A DNA stretch of 64,000 bases from Labia minor (lineage: Eukaryota; Arthropoda; Insecta; Dermaptera; Spongiphoridae). The notes beneath the pieces were generated by a model, which was given only the letters and a program-made list of their open reading frames with translations, had not been told where the DNA came from and ran no database searches. A program made the position numbers and the translations under genes. Positions 23,686-35,149 of this stretch are shown piece by piece; position 1 is the first letter of the stretch; the number at the start of each line of letters is the position of its first letter. The DNA lies in contig OY720344.1 in the NCBI GenBank assembly GCA_963082975.1, positions 71,328,546 to 71,392,545 on the forward strand, given 5' to 3'.

Positions 23686-24010
23686 TTGGTGTATTTTAAT
23701 TTTAAAATGCAGCATATGTGGTGCAATTGATCGTCATGGCTGATGGGCTCGTTCTATGACTTTGGGCTCCAGTTCAAGAGGCAAGGACAGAAGGGCCTTA
23801 ATTGAACAGTTCAACAGATTGCTCTCGAAAATCGCGCTCAATTAACTCGCTTCGAGTCGCCAAGTGTCTGATGAAAACACACAGCCCTCACACCCGAGTG
23901 AATCGCTTGCAAAGCCCCGCCACCCTTTCACATTCGTCGTCCTCCCTCAGCCTCAAAATGTCGGCAAAAAAAATATATAGAGAGTAGCCCGACCACTCAC
24001 GCCTGAATCA
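23686..24010. other. Less AT-biased island, possible host sequence
   Basis: About 320 bp with markedly higher GC, containing a 61-codon plus frame (23802-23987) rich in Ser and Arg, including CSRKSRSINSLRVAKCLMKT. No protein family is recognised, and no copy occurs elsewhere in the window. Could be an exon, a promoter-proximal or other regulatory region, or an unrecognised element. Confidence 0.35.
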
Positions 24011-24628
24011 GATCACAATTGTTGTTGTTCAAGAGAAAAATATATAAATGAAAAACGCACAACCAACCAACAGTAATAGATTCTATCGATATCATTTAGA
24101 ACTCTATAGAATGGGCGTCAACGGAGTTTTAGAGGTTTTTCGCTTAACCAAGTGTAAAGAGAATAACCCTCCAATAAATATAAACGTATAAAATAAATAT
24201 TGGTTAGGATTTCAAAGAAGAGAAGAAAAAGTGAGGGAGAATAATAAAAAACATATGAGATGTTATAAAACAATATTCTTAATAACTCTTTTTCTGTCAT
24301 TTATATAATTTATTCACAAACGTATATATACAAGTATATATATAATTCATATTAAATAGTTTAATTTCAAATTTTAAAGAAAATACACGTTTTAAGATAA
24401 TTTTAAATATAAAAAATCACCATCATCGGGCTCTACACGAATCATCAGGTTTGAGTGTAATGCACTGTTTCCACTCACACACGCACAAATATTGTTCTCG
24501 TCAATTTGTTAAATCGACAAAAGAAGAATTCAAAAAAATAAATTTATATTTCTTTAAAATTACATATAATGATACAAAATTGATTAACTTAAAAGAGAGG
24601 AAGGGGAAGTGAGCGAGGAATATATATA
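24011..24628. other. AT-rich gene-free stretch
   Basis: Nothing recognised except a TA tract close to 24621 that borders the following MITE. Confidence 0.4.
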
Positions 24629-24630
24629 TA

Positions 24631-24972
24631 CAGTGAATGTTCTATATAAGCAACCACTTTAAAGGCAACATACTTTATAAGCAACTTATATACAAGCAAC
24701 TTATCTTTTTAAAGTTAAATATTTGAGATGACAGCATCTCAACAACCTAACCTCAATTTGTAAAAAATTCTGTTATTGAAATATGTTCCTATTTTCTGCT
24801 GCCAGTATTGAAGTTAATTTCTATTAATTTGAATAGTTACTAGAATTTCTGTAAGTTTCTGTTAATTATTTTTGTGCTTTAAATTCAATTTTTCCCTATA
24901 TACAAATTTTTCCAATAAGAAAATTTTTATTGAAATAGGTTCAAATGAGTTGCTTATATAGAGAGTTCACTG
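24631..24972. mobile_element. Pogo/Tigger-like MITE
   Basis: A 342-bp element with termini CAGTGAATGTTCTATATAAG on the left and the inverse of CAGTGAACTCTCTATATAAG on the right, with TA on both sides. CAGT-type ends and TA duplications are usual for pogo/Tigger elements. Short imperfect repeats of AAGCAACTTATAT occur near the left end. Interior noncoding. Confidence 0.8.
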
Positions 24973-24974
24973 TA

Positions 24975-26395
24975 TAAATATATATTTGTTTAGTATACGA
25001 TGAAAATTTGGTTTATATACTATATACATATATATTACAAAATATAATACATTAATAAAAAGTCATTTTAAATTATAAGAAAATAAAATTTACCATAGTA
25101 AAATTTTATTTTCTACGATAATATTATATAAACGACTAACATGTATTTCAGAGAGGAAAAATAACGTTTAAAAAAAGCGATTAGAAACATAACAAATGAA
25201 CTAAAAAAACAGTAAATTGAATTTATTTTTCAATTCATTTATCTTAACCATTAAAATGTAATAAAAATACTGTGAATCAAGTCCAATTGATATTTCTCTA
25301 AAATTAATATATCAAAATTCAAATTGATTAATTCCAAAGGAAGGGAGAGACAATGTCGTTGTATGAAAGGGACAGCCGAGGAATTATAAAAAAATAGAAA
25401 AAAAAGTTTAGAAACTGGAATGATTCTTATGTAAATATTCATTAAAGATATTGATTAGCGCTTGTTTTATTGGCTTACTTTCAACTTTCGTTCTCTCTGT
25501 AAACTGATTTCAAACCGATAGATTATTCATAGCAATATCGTTCTGATCATTTAGATAGCGCAACGCTTTTCGACTTTAATTAAATTTTAAAGATTAATAT
25601 AAAAGACAAACAAATCGGTGTAATTTATTCAAATAATTCTCAATTAAAAAAAGTAAATAATAAATTTTTAAGACATTTTGAATGGGTGTATTTTGAGATA
25701 ATTCAATTAGCGATTTAAAAATAAACATTATAAACTAAAATTTTAAAATAAATATAAATATAAAAATGTAGTAAAATAATCAAATAATTTCTTAAGTCGT
25801 AATTAGATTGGATAATTTTTAAAAAATAATTAAAATTGTAAATATTTTCAAGCTAATGAATTAATGAAAAAGGATTATGTAAAAAAAAGGTAAAAATAAA
25901 AAGCATTTCAGTTGTTACACCATCATCAAAATCTTTCTTCTTTTCAACTCAATTGCACTTAAGTATATATTAATCAACTTGAAATTCATCAAGTGTTTTA
26001 ATTAAAAAAAATTCTAATTAAGGATTTTTTTAATTTTAATTTTAGTTTATATAATATAATTAAAATACTTCAACGACTGCTCACACTTAAACCTATTCAT
26101 TAAAAAAAAATAAGATATTTTAAATGGAATCTCGTATAGTATTATAACCAGGGGGGTGACACGCAGATGTGACTTCCGGAAACCTTATGTGTATTTGAAC
26201 CTGGTAAAGGGTGCTGGTGTCGAGAAATTGACATTTTTTTTAAATCTTTGTTGTTGATCATGTCACGTCGTCACGTGCATTCATTTGACCACCATTTTGA
26301 CTAGCAGATATCAGCGGATATTGTTTATATAGTAAGTATAATTTTATCATTATATAAAATATGTTCATATATTTTAACTAATATTATATAAATAC
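24975..26395. other. AT-rich gene-free stretch
   Basis: No gene recognised. 26150-26330 is less AT-biased (CCAGGGGGGTGACACGCAGA and CACGTCGTCACGTGC) and unlike other segments here. Confidence 0.4.
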
Positions 26396-26399
26396 TATG

Positions 26400-26815
26400 T
26401 TATATCTATCTATCTATGTGGCTCAAAGATACTCGAAAGTTCTTGGCCGCAACAACCACATTTCTCCAAGTGTCCCTATCCTGAGCGTTGTCCCATCTCT
26501 CTTACGTCCCTTCCTACGCGTACTTGGTCTTCCAAGCGGACGTTTTCCAATCGGTCTCCGCACCGTTTTCCAATCCAATATCTTTTTCCTTTCCCATTCT
26601 AGCCACTTCCCCTGTCTATCGCAGCTTTTTCGCTTTTATAACCCTAACTATTTCTGAAGATGCATAGAGGTCATGCAATTCCTCGTTATGCAGTCTCCGC
26701 CATTCCCTGGTGACCTCATCTTTCTTTGGCCAATAAATGCTGGAAAGAATCCTATTCTCAAATACTCTGAATCTACTCTCATCTCCCAGGGTCATAGACC
26801 ATGCCTCCCACACAT
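26400..26815 (-). mobile_element. Non-LTR retrotransposon 3' fragment
   Basis: Minus strand 26813-26616 reads TLGDESRFRVFENRILSSIY, WPKKDEVTREWRRLHNEELH and DLYASSEIVRVIKAKKLR, the region just before the RWAGH segment. The following part (GLRPRTRR-type region) is frameshifted. The 3' tail is TATCTATCTATC at about 26403-26414. A Helitron 5' end in the same orientation lies about 400 bp to its right. Confidence 0.8.
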
Positions 26816-27182
26816 TGTCTAAAAAAACATATTTTAATTAACCAAGAAATCATTTTTGCACTTAAAATATAGTTGTAATTAATAATTGAAACAAAAACAA
26901 AAATAATATAATTTAGTCATTTTAATTGACGTTTTGAAAATATTTTTGTATTCATAAAACATTAAAAATAATATATTGTTTTTTTCACCTTTCACTTTCA
27001 AATAGAAAAGAAGAAATATTCAAATATATAGAAAGAATAAATAAAAATGAAGTTATATATGATCTAAATATTTTATTAAATAAATTATAGTGAGAACTTT
27101 TAGAATAAATTATTTAATTGAATTGATATTTGAATATTAGAATTTAAAATAAAAAGTGAAATATTACAATAATTTTTAAATT

Positions 27183-27223
27183 CTGAGCAATGTGCAGACA
27201 AAAACCTTTTTTATATATATAGA
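27183..27223 (-). mobile_element. Helitron 5' terminus (inverted)
   Basis: On the minus strand TCTATATATATAA begins at 27223 after an A, followed by GGTTTTTGTCTGCACATTGC, nearly identical to the plus-strand terminus at 28233. Helitrons begin TC and insert between A and T. Its 3' end was not found. Confidence 0.6.
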
Positions 27224-28232
27224 TAGAAAGAAGGAAGAGAAAGCTGTTACCTCCCCTCCGAGGCCCTAGTAGGCATTAATTTAATTATTTATTATATTTT
27301 AAAGGAACAAATCAAAAAAATATTTAGATCAGAATTATTCAACAATTTATTTTGAATAAAATATTCTTTAATTATCATTTTAAATGAATGAATGAATGAA
27401 AATTCAAATTTTATATATAGTTTAATTTACAAAATTCCGTTATAAACAACAAAGAAAAGTTTTTTGAAATCACATTTACAATGTTGTTAAAAAAATCGAC
27501 TTTATTATATTTGTTATATGCTATAGACATACGGATGGTCTGTGATATACATTATTTTAAAATGAAAACAAATCTTAAATTTTTTTTTTTAACCTTGATC
27601 ATAATATTTTCTTGAATTCAAAACGCCATCAAATTAGTAACTAATCGTTTAAATGCCAATTGTTATAATTTTTTAAAGAATAATATTTCTTTTTAACATT
27701 GACATTTTTCTTTTTTTTTGTTTTGTTTTTGTTCAACTATAAATCCGCATTTCGTTTTCGCTTTGGGATTTGAGCCTTAATTAGTAGCTACGTTAAAATC
27801 CAGAACAGGCACGTCTCTCTCTGTCTAGTTATACTCGTACAATATGTGTGCGTTTTATATTTTATTTTTATTTCTATTTTTATTTTTTTATTTTTTTGAC
27901 AGATTGGCGGTAAGAATTATTTATGAATTGTCAGTGGTAAATATGGGCATGGATATGACAACTGCTATCCTAAGGGAATTTAAATCCCACCAGACACCAT
28001 TGGGTGAAATGATCTTAAAAAGCTTAATCTTGCAGCATTAATTAAGTATTTGAAATGAAAAAATACATTTTTCAACACACAATTAATAGTTTTTTGTTAT
28101 GAACAAACTTATACAAAAAATTACTAGATCATTTTGTTTTAATTTTTTTAAAAAAAATTACTACTATAACATATGTAATATATATGACTCGTACCTGTCC
28201 TATAAAAATAATCGATATATATCTTCTATATA
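27224..28232. other. AT-rich stretch between divergent Helitron ends
   Basis: Mostly AT-rich. The segment after a pyrimidine run ending TTTTGACAG at about 27894-27902 has even composition and reads IGG..., with VNMGMDMTTAILREFKSHQT further in. The 3' splice-like signal followed by an open frame to about 28041 could be an exon. No protein family is recognised. Confidence 0.3.
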
Positions 28233-28640
28233 TCTATATATATATATAAAAGGTTTTTGTCTGCACATTGCTCTTTAAAATTTTTTGCATTTCTTCGCGT
28301 TTCATGACCTCTAGAATTTTTCATGTCTGTCTGTCTGTTTTTCTGTCCGGAAAATAAGGATGTTATAGACTCAAAATTGGCTGAACCGATTTCTATGAAA
28401 TTAGATCACAATAATCTTATATTCCTCTTTAATAACATAGGCTATAAATTTTATTAATATCTAATCAATAACCTCAGAAATTAATTTTTTAAAGTTTGTA
28501 CCCCCGAGTGATACATAGTATTTGGTTGAAAGTAGTAAAAGGTTTTCATCCATTTTGTTTCAATCAGTATATAACATAAAGCATTCATTTCTTTTTGTGT
28601 GATTATTTAAAATATATTTTAATTTAATCAGTAAATTAAT
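28233..28640 (+). mobile_element. Helitron 5' part
   Basis: Starts TCTATATATATATATAAAAG after an A, followed by TTTTTGTCTGCACATTGCTC, a CTGT tract, and GACTCAAAATTGGCTGAACC, all standard for arthropod Helitron 5' regions. At 28500-28570 it holds CCCCCGAGTGATACATAGTA and TTTGGTTGAAAGT, the inverse of sequence next to the Helitron 3' ends at 1.4 and 60.2 kb. The element is then merged with an inverted non-LTR fragment; no 3' end is found. Confidence 0.7.
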
Positions 28641-28671
28641 TATATATATTATTATTGTAATAATATATGTT

Positions 28672-29060
28672 ATATCTATCTATGTGGCTCAACGGCACTC
28701 GAAAGTTCTTGACCGCAACAACCACATTTCTCCAAGTGTCCCTATCCTGAGCCCCTGTTCTATCTCTCTTACGTCCCTTTCTATGCGTCCTTGGCGTTTC
28801 CAGATTGTAACCTCGATTTAAATTCTTCTCAAATATTATTATCTTTCGTGATTACATTCAATTTTTCTACATATTCAAATTCGACACTTTGTATATTAAG
28901 ATTTTGTATGTTAATACTATTCCTCTTTGTTACTAAATATTTTTTCTTGTCACTATTAATTTCAAACCCTATCTCTTCTCCTATCTTGATGAATTTTTAC
29001 TCGCTATATGTAATTGCAATTGCCGAATCTCCGTCAGTCGTCTGGATAACCTAATATTTT
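28672..29060 (-). mobile_element. Non-LTR retrotransposon fragment, RT distal region
   Basis: Minus strand reads KFIKIGEEIGFEINSDKKKY, LVTKRNSINIQNLNIQSVEF, EYVEKLN and VITKDNNI, the segment following the RT catalytic box, then jumps at about 28800 to the 3' end with the TATC tail at 28675. A large internal deletion removes the RWAGH segment. The 0.4-kb copy carries the same block, so both derive from one family. Confidence 0.8.
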
Positions 29061-30635
29061 AGAATTGATTTCCCCCGCATCTTATTCTTTCTTTACTACT
29101 TTCAAGACAAATTTGAAGATCAAAATTAGAAAAAGTGAATGAAAATATATTAATTAATGTTGATCGATTTGGCCTGAACCCGCAATCTCCTAATATTTCC
29201 TCCCCCTATAGTTCGTAAGTATTGTATATGTTATAATAGAAATAGAGTATATTTCTTGATCATTTCATTTTGATATTTTATTTTCATTGCTTGATTTTTA
29301 TTGAATATTTTTAATTATAATGAAATTTGAGAAAATGCAAATTTAGAGACTTGAGACAATTTATAAAAATTAACGGTATAATAATCTATATAGATAAAAT
29401 TATAGATTAATTAACAATATATACATTCATTAATAGTATTAATTTAAATTAATTGATTTATTTGTTTTTTTATTATTAAGTTCATTTATTAATTTTCTAG
29501 ATCATAGTTAATTTCCTTCCTTAAAAGAAACTTATTTAATTCTGTGGTGCGAGGAGATTTGAAAATTATTAGTCGCAACATGAAGATTTCGCTTACAGTT
29601 TCTGTTCTGTCCGACCTCCACCCAACACTTATTTTCTCCCAAGTTTCTTGCTTGTCTTTCGCACTCTTTTAATCAAGTGATCTATATATTTAATTTTTTT
29701 TGATTCATTATAATGAATTTAAACAAATAAAAAATTTCACTTTGTTTATTTATATAAATTTCAATTTAAACTGATTGTGAGTCATACGCTTTGCCAAGAC
29801 TGTATATTTTATATTATAAACTTGATTGAATCGAAAAAATATAAATTGTGTTAAAAAAATAACATCTACTAATACCTGAAGTCATAAGTACATACATACA
29901 TTGTATATATTTTTTAAAACATATAAAATTGTAATTTTAAAATAAATAAAATACATATGAAAAAAAAAATTTAAAAATATGTTATTTATTTACAAATGTA
30001 TATACATATTTGGCTATGTAAAATATATTTTATGTAGCTGAATATAATATTATTTATTTTTTATTTATGTTAATTATGTTAACCTAAATGTTAAATGTTG
30101 ATTTAAAAATTTTATATTGCTTATAATTCTTTACCTATCAAACATTCTAATTTTATTAATTCGCATTATAATTAAACTTTCATTAATATTTCTTAATATT
30201 TAAATTTCTTTTAAATTTTGAAAATTTATTTTAGAATTTTAAAAAGAAAATATAACGAACTTAGTATGTAAACATAAATAAGAAGTGTGATATTAAAAAA
30301 CATATGCTTGAATACATTTGGGTGATCATTCTAGAAAATTTATTTGGGAATTTCATGAATAAAAATGAACTCATTCGGCTTCGATATTAAAATGAAATGT
30401 TATCGTCTAGAATAGAGAGAGGAAATTTATTTCTTAGTGGTTAGAAGAGATGAAATTTTGAAGAAATATATATGCACAGATATTTTTACTCTTAAAATTA
30501 ATGGATTTTCATTAAAAAATAAAAACAATTATATCGATCTAACTATCATATTTATGTATTTTTATTTATATTTACATCATATATATATATATATATATAT
30601 ATAAACTAATTTAGAATAAACAAAGAACACGGTAG
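29061..30635. other. AT-rich gene-free stretch
   Basis: No gene. 29555-29680 (CCTCCACCCAACACTTATTT) resembles a decayed minus-strand LINE 3' segment. A TA tract lies at about 30579-30603. Confidence 0.4.
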
Positions 30636-30639
30636 GCAA

Positions 30640-30765
30640 ACAATTTAAGAAGAAATGTAAGAGATGGGAGAAAATAGGGGTTAGAATGGGAATGACTCAG
30701 GATAGGGACGTTTGGATAAATGTGGTAGCTGCAGCTAAAAACTTTCGAGAACCACAGAGATAGAT
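30640..30765 (+). mobile_element. Short non-LTR retrotransposon 3' fragment
   Basis: Plus strand keeps GACTCAGGATAGGGACGTTT and reads DVWINVVAAAKNFREPQR, then a short AGATAGATATA tail. Very 5'-truncated copy of the main LINE family. Confidence 0.7.
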
Positions 30766-30769
30766 ATAA

Positions 30770-31798
30770 TAAAGAAAAGATGTCACTAAATTATATAAAT
30801 TCATAATATGACCTAAGTATTTTTTTCATATGAAAAACCTGTAAATATCAGTTAGAATTTTTAATTATACATACACCATATATATATATATTATAGACAT
30901 TCATGGTGAAAATATTGAATTGAAATATTAACATAATTTTCATATATATTTGTAACTAATTAATATATTCAAATGATGATGACAGCATTAAAATATTAAA
31001 ATTGAAATAGGAAGAATAAAAAAAAATATCATGATGGTTTTCATTAAAAATCACATAATTAAAAAAACATGAATAACGAATATTACATATATATATATAT
31101 TGTAAATTAAAAAGAATAATTAACTATTATAAAATAATATTAATATTTAATTCTAATTATTAAAATACGTATGACTTACCTAGCAAATTGTCTTATTTAC
31201 TTTGAAAAGAAAACTAAATAAAATATTCTTTTTTTTGTTATCGTTTTTCAAGTACATTTTTTAGAAAGACTGGCTTATCGTTATATTCATTGGAAAAAGA
31301 ATTACTCGAATTGTGCTGGTGAGACCCATTCACTTTTCATGTATATTTGCTATTTCTCAAGGGAGTTCATAATATTAGGCAAATTAATTATTATTATTAT
31401 ATTATTAAATATTAAATAAAAAATAATATAAAAAGATTATCAGTTGGATATATTAAAATACATTTAATAATATTCAGAATAAACAACTTAATTTCTAATG
31501 AGTTAATCCCAGGATTATAAATTATAAAAAATATTTATTATACCATATATTAAATTAAAATTATATATTTTTAAAAATATTAAAATATATTATAAATTTA
31601 AAGATATAATTTGAGTTTGAATAGATGAGTTACAATTAATATTAAGCTTTGATATTCTTCTATATAGGTATATAAATTTCTTTTCATTTTGAAGTATTTA
31701 TCTGAGTAGTGGATTATCAGTATTGAAATTACATTAAATTGATGTTTTTGTTAACATTGACCATTATATAAGCTCAGTCATTAATATTATTACTATTA
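30770..31798. other. AT-rich gene-free stretch
   Basis: Nothing recognised; repeated short TA tracts (near 30881 and 31088). Confidence 0.45.
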
Positions 31799-31807
31799 TG
31801 AATTAAT

Positions 31808-31911
31808 GACCACATGTTCTGAGGATCACGCAGAACATCAAATTATTAATTATTGAATTTTCCTAGACCCAAGTCTTTGCTGGTAGACTGTCGTGCTAAC
31901 CAATAAACCAA
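31808..31911 (-). mobile_element. tRNA-derived SINE-like element
   Basis: The minus strand begins TTGGTTTATTGGTTAGCACG, then ACAGTCTACCAGCAAAGACT and TGGGTCTAGG. TGGTTAGCAC resembles a tRNA box A, and the loop, stem and GACTTGGGTCTAGG part resemble a decayed T-arm and box B. It is flanked by the direct repeat TGAATTAAT (31799-31807, 31912-31920). A second copy of its distal end, GACCACATGTTCT, follows at about 31975, suggesting two neighbouring insertions or a partial duplication. No full cloverleaf. Confidence 0.6.
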
Positions 31912-32009
31912 TGAATTAATTATTATTATATTAAACAAAAAAATTTAAATTGTAAATTTTGTATTTGAATTAATGACCACATGTTCTATCGAACCTGATT
32001 TATTTATTT

Positions 32010-32365
32010 ATTTTATATAATAAAAAAAATATTATTTTTCAATTTCATTATTATTAATATATTCAATTATTCCATTATTTTATATATATTTATGATAAAA
32101 ATAAAATGTGCTAAGGTTTTAAATCTATATATACAAAATATTTATTTATTTGAAAAGAAAATAGAATTTCAAAAATATAAGCAATTTATTTTATTTTTAC
32201 TTTTATTTATTTTTTTTTTCTATTGAAAAGTATAAATCAAAGTGCATTTTTAGTTATTCATAATATTAATGAAATGCTAATTTATAATTAATAGAATTTA
32301 CATAAATATTCATTGGGTTTTCTTGAGTAGGTGGTGATAAGTAAATAAGAAAAATTAAACAATAA
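32010..32365. other. AT-rich gene-free stretch
   Basis: No features recognised. Confidence 0.5.
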
Positions 32366-32620
32366 TTATTTTATATTAAACGGTGATTGAAGATGGGGGT
32401 GGGGGTCGTGTAATGCAATGCGCACAGGTTGACTGAAAAGTGTGAGGGGCAGACATGCACTGATGAGTCCGTCTGGCATCATCGGCTCGCCTGGCCTGGC
32501 ATGAACGAACGATGGAGGGGTCGTTGAGGGGCAAAGCGGGAGAAACCGCTCGGCCACAGAAGGATTATTTAAAAAAAGAATACAAAAAAATAGCAAAAGT
32601 CCAACCGATAACAAATTCAT
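32366..32620 (-). CDS. Possible small secreted peptide (uncertain)
   Basis: An 84-codon minus frame with Met at 32620: MNLLSVGLLLFFCILFL, then NNPSVA and ERFLPLC. The N-terminus looks like a signal peptide (short start, about 14 hydrophobic residues, small residues before a plausible cut after SVA). The remainder is Pro-rich with few Cys. The hydrophobic core is partly encoded by poly-A/T sequence, which can create such runs by chance, but the downstream 180 bp is unusually GC-rich for this window. No family is recognised; it could be noncoding. Confidence 0.25.
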   Translation of the reverse strand: MNLLSVGLLLFFCILFLNNPSVAERFLPLCPSTTPPSFVHARPGEPMMPDGLISACLPLTLFSQPVRIALHDPHPHLQSPFNIK

Positions 32621-32966
32621 ATTTGTTGGATTTGATGAAAATTGACATTTTTTTTAATTGTAATTAAAATCATTAAAAGTTTAAATTGAAAGTAATTATA
32701 TATTCCTTAAAATGGTGTGTTCACCCTTAATCAAGGTGCTTTAAATAAATTTACAATTATTAAATAAAAAAAAAATTAATTAAATTTACTTATTTTTGCA
32801 CAGGCCCTGAAAATGAAGTGTAAACGATTGTATTACGATCTTGATAAAAAAAAATATGTGAATCACTGTCATTTTCAAAATGTTGATATATATATATATA
32901 TATATTCTGATTTAATTTATAATCGCATAGACAAATTTAAACTTTTTAATTAAAAGGAAGTTATAC
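32621..32966. other. AT-rich gene-free stretch
   Basis: No features beyond a TA tract at about 32886-32905. Confidence 0.45.
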
Positions 32967-32968
32967 TA

Positions 32969-33454
32969 CATGGGCTGAAAAGTCCCGGGATTTTTCAATA
33001 GGTGACGCCACTAGAAAATGAACATGACTCATTTCGAGAGGCTCATCTGTCACTAGTTTATGTATGAAGTATCATGACATTTCGTCCATTCGTTTAAAAG
33101 ATACAGTCGTTTGAGTGACGCTACTTTCGCCTTCATAAGAAAAATGGAAAAACAGGAATATCGAGTCTTGATAAACTGTTGTTCTCGAAGGAACAGATGG
33201 GGGATAACATTCCTGCAACCACTGCAATGATTGTTCACAAGTTTTTTGCATTAAAAACCAATGACGCGATATTCCTGTTTTTCCATTTTTTTATCAAGGC
33301 GAAAGTAGCGTCACGACTGTAGCTTGTAAACGAATGGACGAAATGTCATGATACTTCATACATAAACTAGTGACAGATGAGCCTCCCGAAATGTGTCATG
33401 CTAATTTTCTAGTGGCGTCACCTATTGAAAAATCCCGGGACTTTTGAGCCCATG
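32969..33454. mobile_element. Foldback mariner made of duplicated 5' ends
   Basis: A 486-bp palindromic element between TA dinucleotides. Termini are CATGGGCTGAAAAGTCCCGG and its near-perfect inverse (33435-33454). Inverted arms of about 200 bp (32969-33166, 33268-33454) flank a loop of about 100 bp. Each arm, read inward, contains the same transposase start: MEKQEYRVLI from the Met at 33144 on the plus strand and MEKQEYRV from the right arm on the minus strand. MEKQEYRVLI is the N-terminus of a known mariner group. The structure is thus two mariner 5' ends head to head, with no catalytic region. Confidence 0.88.
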
Positions 33455-33456
33455 TA

Positions 33457-34425
33457 ATATATATATATATATAAAACTTGTCGATACAAAATTTTGATAG
33501 TGAAATAATCATAAATAAATATTTTGTTTTTATAAATGCCGAATTAATTACTAAATTTCCAATTAAGAAAATTTATATTAATTATTCTTTAATATCAAAA
33601 ATTTCTGTTAAATATTTCTTTTAAATATCTGGTTGAGTGTTTTTATGTGGCTTGTATTTTTTTATTTTCTGTTTTCTATTTACAAATAAAAAAATTGCCT
33701 AATAAAATAGACTATGGGATTTATGAGTCTCGCTTTTTTCTTTACTAAACGACTAGTAGAATGGCGCCTAAGTGCAGCATTCAAGAATGGTTGATGTGAG
33801 GTGTCGGATGGTATTAAGGGTCACGTCCACTCTTTTTAGGTATTTTACTATGGGATTTGCACAAGGAATATTCTTCTTTTTTTGTTATACGGATGATAGT
33901 AAAAAATAAATAATAAAAAACTTTTTATATATATATATAATATATTTTAAAACTTCATAAAAACATTTTAGTTTTTAATTTCAAAAAGTATAATATTTAA
34001 AGCTATTCAGATAACCTTTGAAGGTCTTCACACTTGTTAGAGAAATATTTTTTATTGGCCTTTCGAAATATAAGGCTTTTTAATTTTACATTATTAAAGT
34101 TTTATTAATAAACCTTAAATTAATTGTAATAGGAGCGGTCCTATCCACATTACGTCTGATGGACCAGATCTATAACAACTTAGCTACCTTGCTGAATTGA
34201 TCCAATTATAAAAACTATATCTAAAATTATTATAACACATTCTCTTAAATATATATATTATTATATAAATTTTTAAATTTAAAATTAAATAAAATTAAAT
34301 TTAACATCATTATATTAGTTAAAGAGATCTTATATATTTTATTATTTATTTTAAACATTTTAATTAAAATATTTTAATTGAGTTTAATTTTAGTGAAATT
34401 TATTATATATATAATTAAATAAGCG
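33457..34425. other. AT-rich gene-free stretch
   Basis: Starts with a TA tract. 33715-33860 and 34130-34200 are less AT-biased (GACTAGTAGAATGGCGCC; GGAGCGGTCCTATCCACATT), without recognised motifs. Confidence 0.4.
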
Positions 34426-34429
34426 GGAG

Positions 34430-34595
34430 TGTCCTCCCCTAGACTTTCCCGCATATAAATAGGTATAAAGAGTTGTGAATGAATATTTAGAATGTGTAAA
34501 CTTGGTATTGATAAAGAGCCAGTTCGTATTAGTTTATTGGTGTCAAATTTGATATTTGGTAACATTTATATATATATATATATATATATAGAATA
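34430..34595 (+). repeat. Terminus related to repeat B
   Basis: GGGAGTGTCCTCCCCTAGAC then TTTCCCGCATAT aligns with the repeat B end GGAGTGTCTCCACTCGACTA then TCTCGCAATTT. A TA tract follows at 34567-34591, and repeat A sequence then begins. Possibly a diverged member of the B family. Confidence 0.45.
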
Positions 34596-34599
34596 AAGT

Positions 34600-35145
34600 G
34601 CTACTTCCGGTTAACTGATATTTTAAATGTAAAAAAACAGATATGGATATAATATAAATATTTTTAATTTTATTTTATTTATAATATATATGGGCTGGCT
34701 GTGACGTAATGAAGTGCTGGGTGACGTCATATAATTTTAAATTAAGAAAAAACTAATGAAGATTATTTTTCTCGAGGATAAAACCAATACAAAGTGCATA
34801 ACACGTGGAGATATGTCCTCACGTGAAATTTGATATGAAAATAACCCTTCACTTCCTCTCTTCGATCGGCAATACTAGCACTTCCGGTTTCCGGATTTGC
34901 ACCAAAAGTTGATCAATTCATCCTACTGATGTATTAAGTAAATATACCAAATTTCATCAAAATTCGTTGAGCCGTTCAGGCTGTACACATCTATACGGAC
35001 GGACGGACGGACGGACAGACATCATGCTAAAAATACTTTTTTCTGTTAAGAAAATGCATGATTCGTGGAGATATGTACCTAAAAATATCCATAGGTGAAA
35101 TTTGGTGTGAAAACAATACCTCCCTTACTATCGTCGGTCGGTAAA
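34600..35145 (+). repeat. ACGG-tipped dispersed repeat A (copy 2)
   Basis: Has GTGACGTAATGAAGTGCTGG, CACTTCCGGTTTCCGGATTT, CCAAATTTCATCAAAATTCG, an ACGG tandem at about 34996-35017, ATCATGCTAAAAATAC and the tail TACTATCGTCGGTCGGTAAA. It lacks the GTTGACC head; a TA tract and CTACTTCCGGTTAACTG precede it instead. Confidence 0.75.
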
Positions 35146-35149
35146 AAAG

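Noticed and set aside
32455..32560. Hammerhead ribozyme: CTGATGAGTCC core with a later GAAAC
   Set aside because: No stem II closes between CTGATGA and a nearby GAAA; the next GAAA is about 75 nt away and the intervening bases do not pair properly.
32530..32570. tRNA-Ser/Leu gene on the minus strand (GTGGCCGAGCGGTTT)
   Set aside because: Only the D-arm-like word is present; no anticodon arm, T-arm or acceptor stem follows.
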